Made by a program: the position numbers and the translations under genes. From an uncultured Saprospiraceae bacterium (GTDB taxonomy: Bacteria > Bacteroidota > Bacteroidia > Chitinophagales > Saprospiraceae): DNA of 17,272 nucleotides. Numbering within the stretch: position 1 is the stretch's first letter; every line of letters starts with the position of its first letter. Location: NCBI GenBank assembly GCA_937930625.1, contig CALHBW010000165.1, positions 1 to 17,272 of the forward strand. The letters are read 5' to 3'. A model generated the notes under the pieces. The model was given only the letters and a program-made list of their open reading frames with translations. It was not told where the DNA came from and did not search any database. Positions 15,701-17,272 of the stretch are shown piece by piece.

Positions 15701-17061
15701 AACTCACGCTCATCGCAAGCAACGATTGTGAGGCAGACACTTCTACTCAAATTGTCACCGTAATACCGACAACTGTTGAAGCCGACTTTACTTACCTGCC
15801 AAATATTGATACCATTTGTGAGAACGAAACCATCCAGTTTTTCAACCTTTCACAAGGTGATACGAGCGTGGTTTGGATATTTGGAAATGCCAGTACAACG
15901 CAAGAAAATCCCGAACATATTTTTGATAATCCGGGCAATACTTTCATTCAATTTTTCGCCAAAGGCTGCCATACAGATACGATGAATCATATGATTTATG
16001 TGCGTCCTGCTCCTGCCGCCGAATTTGAAGCCGAAGCAACTTGCGCGGGTACAAGCGTACCATTACGCCCCATGAATATTGACGCCGAATGTGCCTATAA
16101 TTGGTTGGTAACAAATGAATTAGGAGAGCAAACCGAATACCTTGTTGCCGAACCAATGGTTAACTTTCTAGACGATGGCGTGTACGATATTCGCCTCACC
16201 GTCACTGATTTGTGGACGGGGTGTGCGGATTCGTACACCCAAACGGTGGAAGCCATGCCTATTCCTGTCGCTGATTTTGCTTTGGAGCGCGACTTATGCG
16301 CCCTACACTTGTCGATTGAAAATTACAGCGAAGGAGCAGACAACCACATCTGGACTTATGGCGATGGCACGACTGCCGTAGGCGAATCGCCCGAAAGTTA
16401 TACCTACGATTCGGAAGGAGCATATACCGTTTCACTACGCGTACAAAACAGCGCAGGTTGCGCTGATAGTATAAGTCAAACCGTGTTTTTTGACCCGGTA
16501 GTGAATAGCGATTTTACTTACGAAATGAATGAGGATTGTAGCGCAGCTACGGTCAATTTTACCAATCGTTCTGAAAATGCGATTTCGTATAGCTGGCTGT
16601 TTGGGGATGGTACCGCATCTTTCTCTGCAAATCCTACTATGATTACTTATGAAGATAAAGGGGTGTACGAAGTCAGCCTGATTGCAGCGGATGCAAACGG
16701 TTGTACAGATACTTTGACCACACTCATTCAGCCACGCTTTTGCAATGGTATCGCTATCGCGAATGCCTTTGTACCCGAAGGTCATGAAGCGATTAATAGT
16801 TTCAAACCTGTTGCAGCAGGATTGCGTGATTATCGTTTTGAAATCTACTCCAGCTACGGCGAATTGCTCTGGGAATCCACCACGCTCGAAGGTGGTATTC
16901 CAACAGAAGGCTGGGATGGCACACACAATGGCAAGCTACTCCCGCAGGATGTTTATGTCTGGAAAATTCACGGCATATTCGAGGATGGCACAGTATGGCA
17001 AGGCATGGATTTCGGAGATGGCGTAGAGCGACGAATTGGCTCGGTGACGCTTATTAGGTGA
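12793..17061 (+). CDS. Giant PKD-repeat surface protein with CHU_C (type B) T9SS sorting domain
   Basis: The 1422-residue protein has an N-terminal export signal, hydrophobic around 29-39 (VWLIFMIIVLQ), ending near DIYAQ. PKD-type W(x)FGDG motifs fall near residues 76, 171, 780, 858, 1026, 1186 and 1266. Two 'GG-W' modules (GGIWTNAGGD ~623, GGVWSGEGI ~695) resemble the Ig-like repeats of SprB-type adhesins. Cysteines are frequent and probably disulfide-bonded. From ~1317 to the end (IANAFVPEG ... FEIYSSYGELLWES ... GWDGTHNGKLLPQDVYVWKI) is the CHU_C/gliding-associated C-terminal domain, a type B T9SS signal. The protein should be exported by the T9SS and displayed as an adhesin or gliding-type surface filament, with the neighbouring PorP/SprF protein as partner. 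The start follows an in-frame stop at 12778 and is the only ATG giving an export signal. The signal region contains a repeat-derived segment (see findings). Confidence 0.92.
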   Translation: MNIFFYILNFYKNKTQLCTDSPLGAGGSVWLIFMIIVLQTSDIYAQCFTASNTNPCGGEIIDFQINTPNDSTVYTWNFGDGSEEMNGATVSHQFQGNIDAQTYTISVTSEDGTCTETLDINVAPAPDATITNPNGNSFFINCINNSSNTNYELEILNASNTLTNNTYYTIDWGDGSSPYENTNFTALSHTYPLGYFLLTLTVTGDSSFGACGTTTVIYEIFNGSNPAVGISNTGGNDFYCSGATIPIGIQGTDENPPSTTYEIYINGELNNFFNHPPPALLELIFEESSCGLPDNAYEVTIVADNPCAGNSSASTLINISAPPTFTMPPLQTIVCEGDDVTLPTVIIEIYDSPVCAPDPNGYINMTVEPSEGWELISQNPTTFNFSESGTYTVEVEAANKCDTIEQIHIIEVVSLLETLDVAVNFTQSSEPHCDENQGWFNNVSGDLLPPGDTMKFIWEVTGESGCWAFLNNTNEDSENIEVDFTCPGDYTVTLTANNQCTDLRWDTLITIHSKPEITLNLPPVVCLPIDISAYVTVNDHGLDLTSELCFIYFSGQPIASCDTIITTLFPNNYSVFVSATNDCGSASDSHNFSVLESNPQIEIDPVPPLCGGESVHPVVQPPGGIWTNAGGDTLAIPFEVVESQQLTYTLGTGECEFSETLNIEVIQAIEVDAGQDLWYCEATAPAGQSLTGLPQGGVWSGEGITPEGVVNDALAPGSYTFTYSVYDAVAECTASDEITLYIENTTPQMNIPSNVCMNELFTFNNLSTFELIDSTQISYEWNFGYNNESSDVPQPQYSYPVAGTYTVTLTARSAACANTISQTIEVGDAPNAEFLTNRELCDTTICFESTSVGDALNLSWDFGNGQVSNLNEPCIDFNRVDEDRDYIVSFTVEGTCGTTTVHDTVTIFQSPKAVIFTETDICAGGTIEVIGNLSEGYIDDYQWYYENTLFAVTPNAELTLPQVNDVTDIELTLIASNDCEADTSTQIVTVIPTTVEADFTYLPNIDTICENETIQFFNLSQGDTSVVWIFGNASTTQENPEHIFDNPGNTFIQFFAKGCHTDTMNHMIYVRPAPAAEFEAEATCAGTSVPLRPMNIDAECAYNWLVTNELGEQTEYLVAEPMVNFLDDGVYDIRLTVTDLWTGCADSYTQTVEAMPIPVADFALERDLCALHLSIENYSEGADNHIWTYGDGTTAVGESPESYTYDSEGAYTVSLRVQNSAGCADSISQTVFFDPVVNSDFTYEMNEDCSAATVNFTNRSENAISYSWLFGDGTASFSANPTMITYEDKGVYEVSLIAADANGCTDTLTTLIQPRFCNGIAIANAFVPEGHEAINSFKPVAAGLRDYRFEIYSSYGELLWESTTLEGGIPTEGWDGTHNGKLLPQDVYVWKIHGIFEDGTVWQGMDFGDGVERRIGSVTLIR

Positions 17062-17154
17062 GAGAGGAGAGAGGAGAGAGAGGAGAGATGTGAGATGTGA
17101 GATGTGAGTTATTTTTTTCGCGTAGCGAAAAATTAACCATTAACCATTAACCAT
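17062..17154. repeat. Heptamer tandem arrays with a triloop hairpin between them
   Basis: Directly after the adhesin stop come GAGAGGA-type units, then three copies of GATGTGA (17087-17107), then TTTTTCGC-GTA-GCGAAAAA (17114-17132), then three copies of ATTAACC (17132-17152). The hairpin repeats the core of the one at 1239-1257. These are candidate variable-number repeats. Confidence 0.75.
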
Positions 17155-17204
17155 AGGGTGTGTAATCTGTCAGCAAAACAAGTCACCGAAAAAAGAGGGA
17201 AAAA

Positions 17205-17272
17205 ATGCCCGCAAGGCATAGCTTTATGGTAAAACAGATTGAAAAACAACTAAATAGCGGTGAGTCAGTATT
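17205..17272 (+). CDS. Possible start of a transposase or other gene, cut by the window end
   Basis: A frame opens at ATG 17205 (or 17226) and stays open to the window end, reading VKQIEKQLNSGES near its end. That resembles the first helix of transposase helix-turn-helix proteins. The sequence ~46 bp upstream (GGTGTGTAATCTGTCAGC) could be an insertion-sequence end. Only 22 codons are visible, so this is a weak call. Confidence 0.25.
   Translation, partial: MPARHSFMVKQIEKQLNSGESV

Noticed and set aside
16435..16926. 163-residue frame antisense to the adhesin
   Set aside because: It is a shadow of the strongly supported + strand gene, with no recognisable domain.
17062..17154. CRISPR array
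   Set aside because: Units are short contiguous heptamers without spacers; no cas genes are present.

Overview
The window looks like a moderately AT-rich chromosomal segment from a free-living Bacteroidota (phylum-level call; a Saprospiria- or Cytophaga-like lineage is possible but not shown). The evidence is a TonB-dependent outer-membrane receptor, two kinds of type IX secretion system (T9SS) cargo (a C-terminal Por_Secre_tail on a zinc carboxypeptidase and a CHU_C/gliding-associated C-terminus on a giant PKD adhesin), a PorP/SprF-family outer-membrane protein, a WbqC-like protein, and start codons without obvious Shine-Dalgarno sequences.

Layout. 1-1146 (+) is the 3' part of a TonB-dependent receptor. 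1701-2867 (+) is a secreted TPR protein with a very basic tail. 2980-5430 (-) is an M14 zinc carboxypeptidase with a T9SS sorting domain. 6494-7717 (+) is an alanine-dehydrogenase-like enzyme. 7803-8840 (-) is a soluble protein with a C-terminal domain resembling effector-associated domain 11 (EAD11). 9398-10027 (+) is a WbqC-like protein. 10841-11284, 11366-12460 and 12793-17061 (all +) are a small Cys-rich lipoprotein, a PorP/SprF-like protein and a 1422-residue PKD/CHU_C adhesin. These last three resemble an SprF-SprB type secretion/attachment module, in which the PorP/SprF protein handles the type-B cargo encoded beside it.

The intergenic DNA is unusually structured. Two copies of a ~146-bp non-autonomous element (MITE-like) lie at 1497-1641 and 12594-12740. 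Each has 13-bp-class terminal inverted repeats and its own perfect but different 8-bp target duplication (TTTCAAAC and CAAAAATT). Both lie in the same orientation 52-59 bp upstream of a start codon. Many other gaps hold a long quasi-palindrome built from its own short reiterated word (TTGATT/AATCAA, ATGTAAA/TTTACAT, CGCAGAG/CTCTGCG, AATTCCAA/TTGGAATT, CCTCC/GGAGG and others), or a small perfect hairpin with a three-base loop. The 1.06-kb gap before the alanine-dehydrogenase-like gene is the richest, with a ~165-bp near-perfect palindrome and two competing long hairpins.

No tRNA, rRNA, CRISPR array or complete autonomous transposase gene was recognised. The best leads are the element with diagnostic target duplications, the lone EAD11-like protein, and the lipoprotein/SprF-like/SprB-like cluster.
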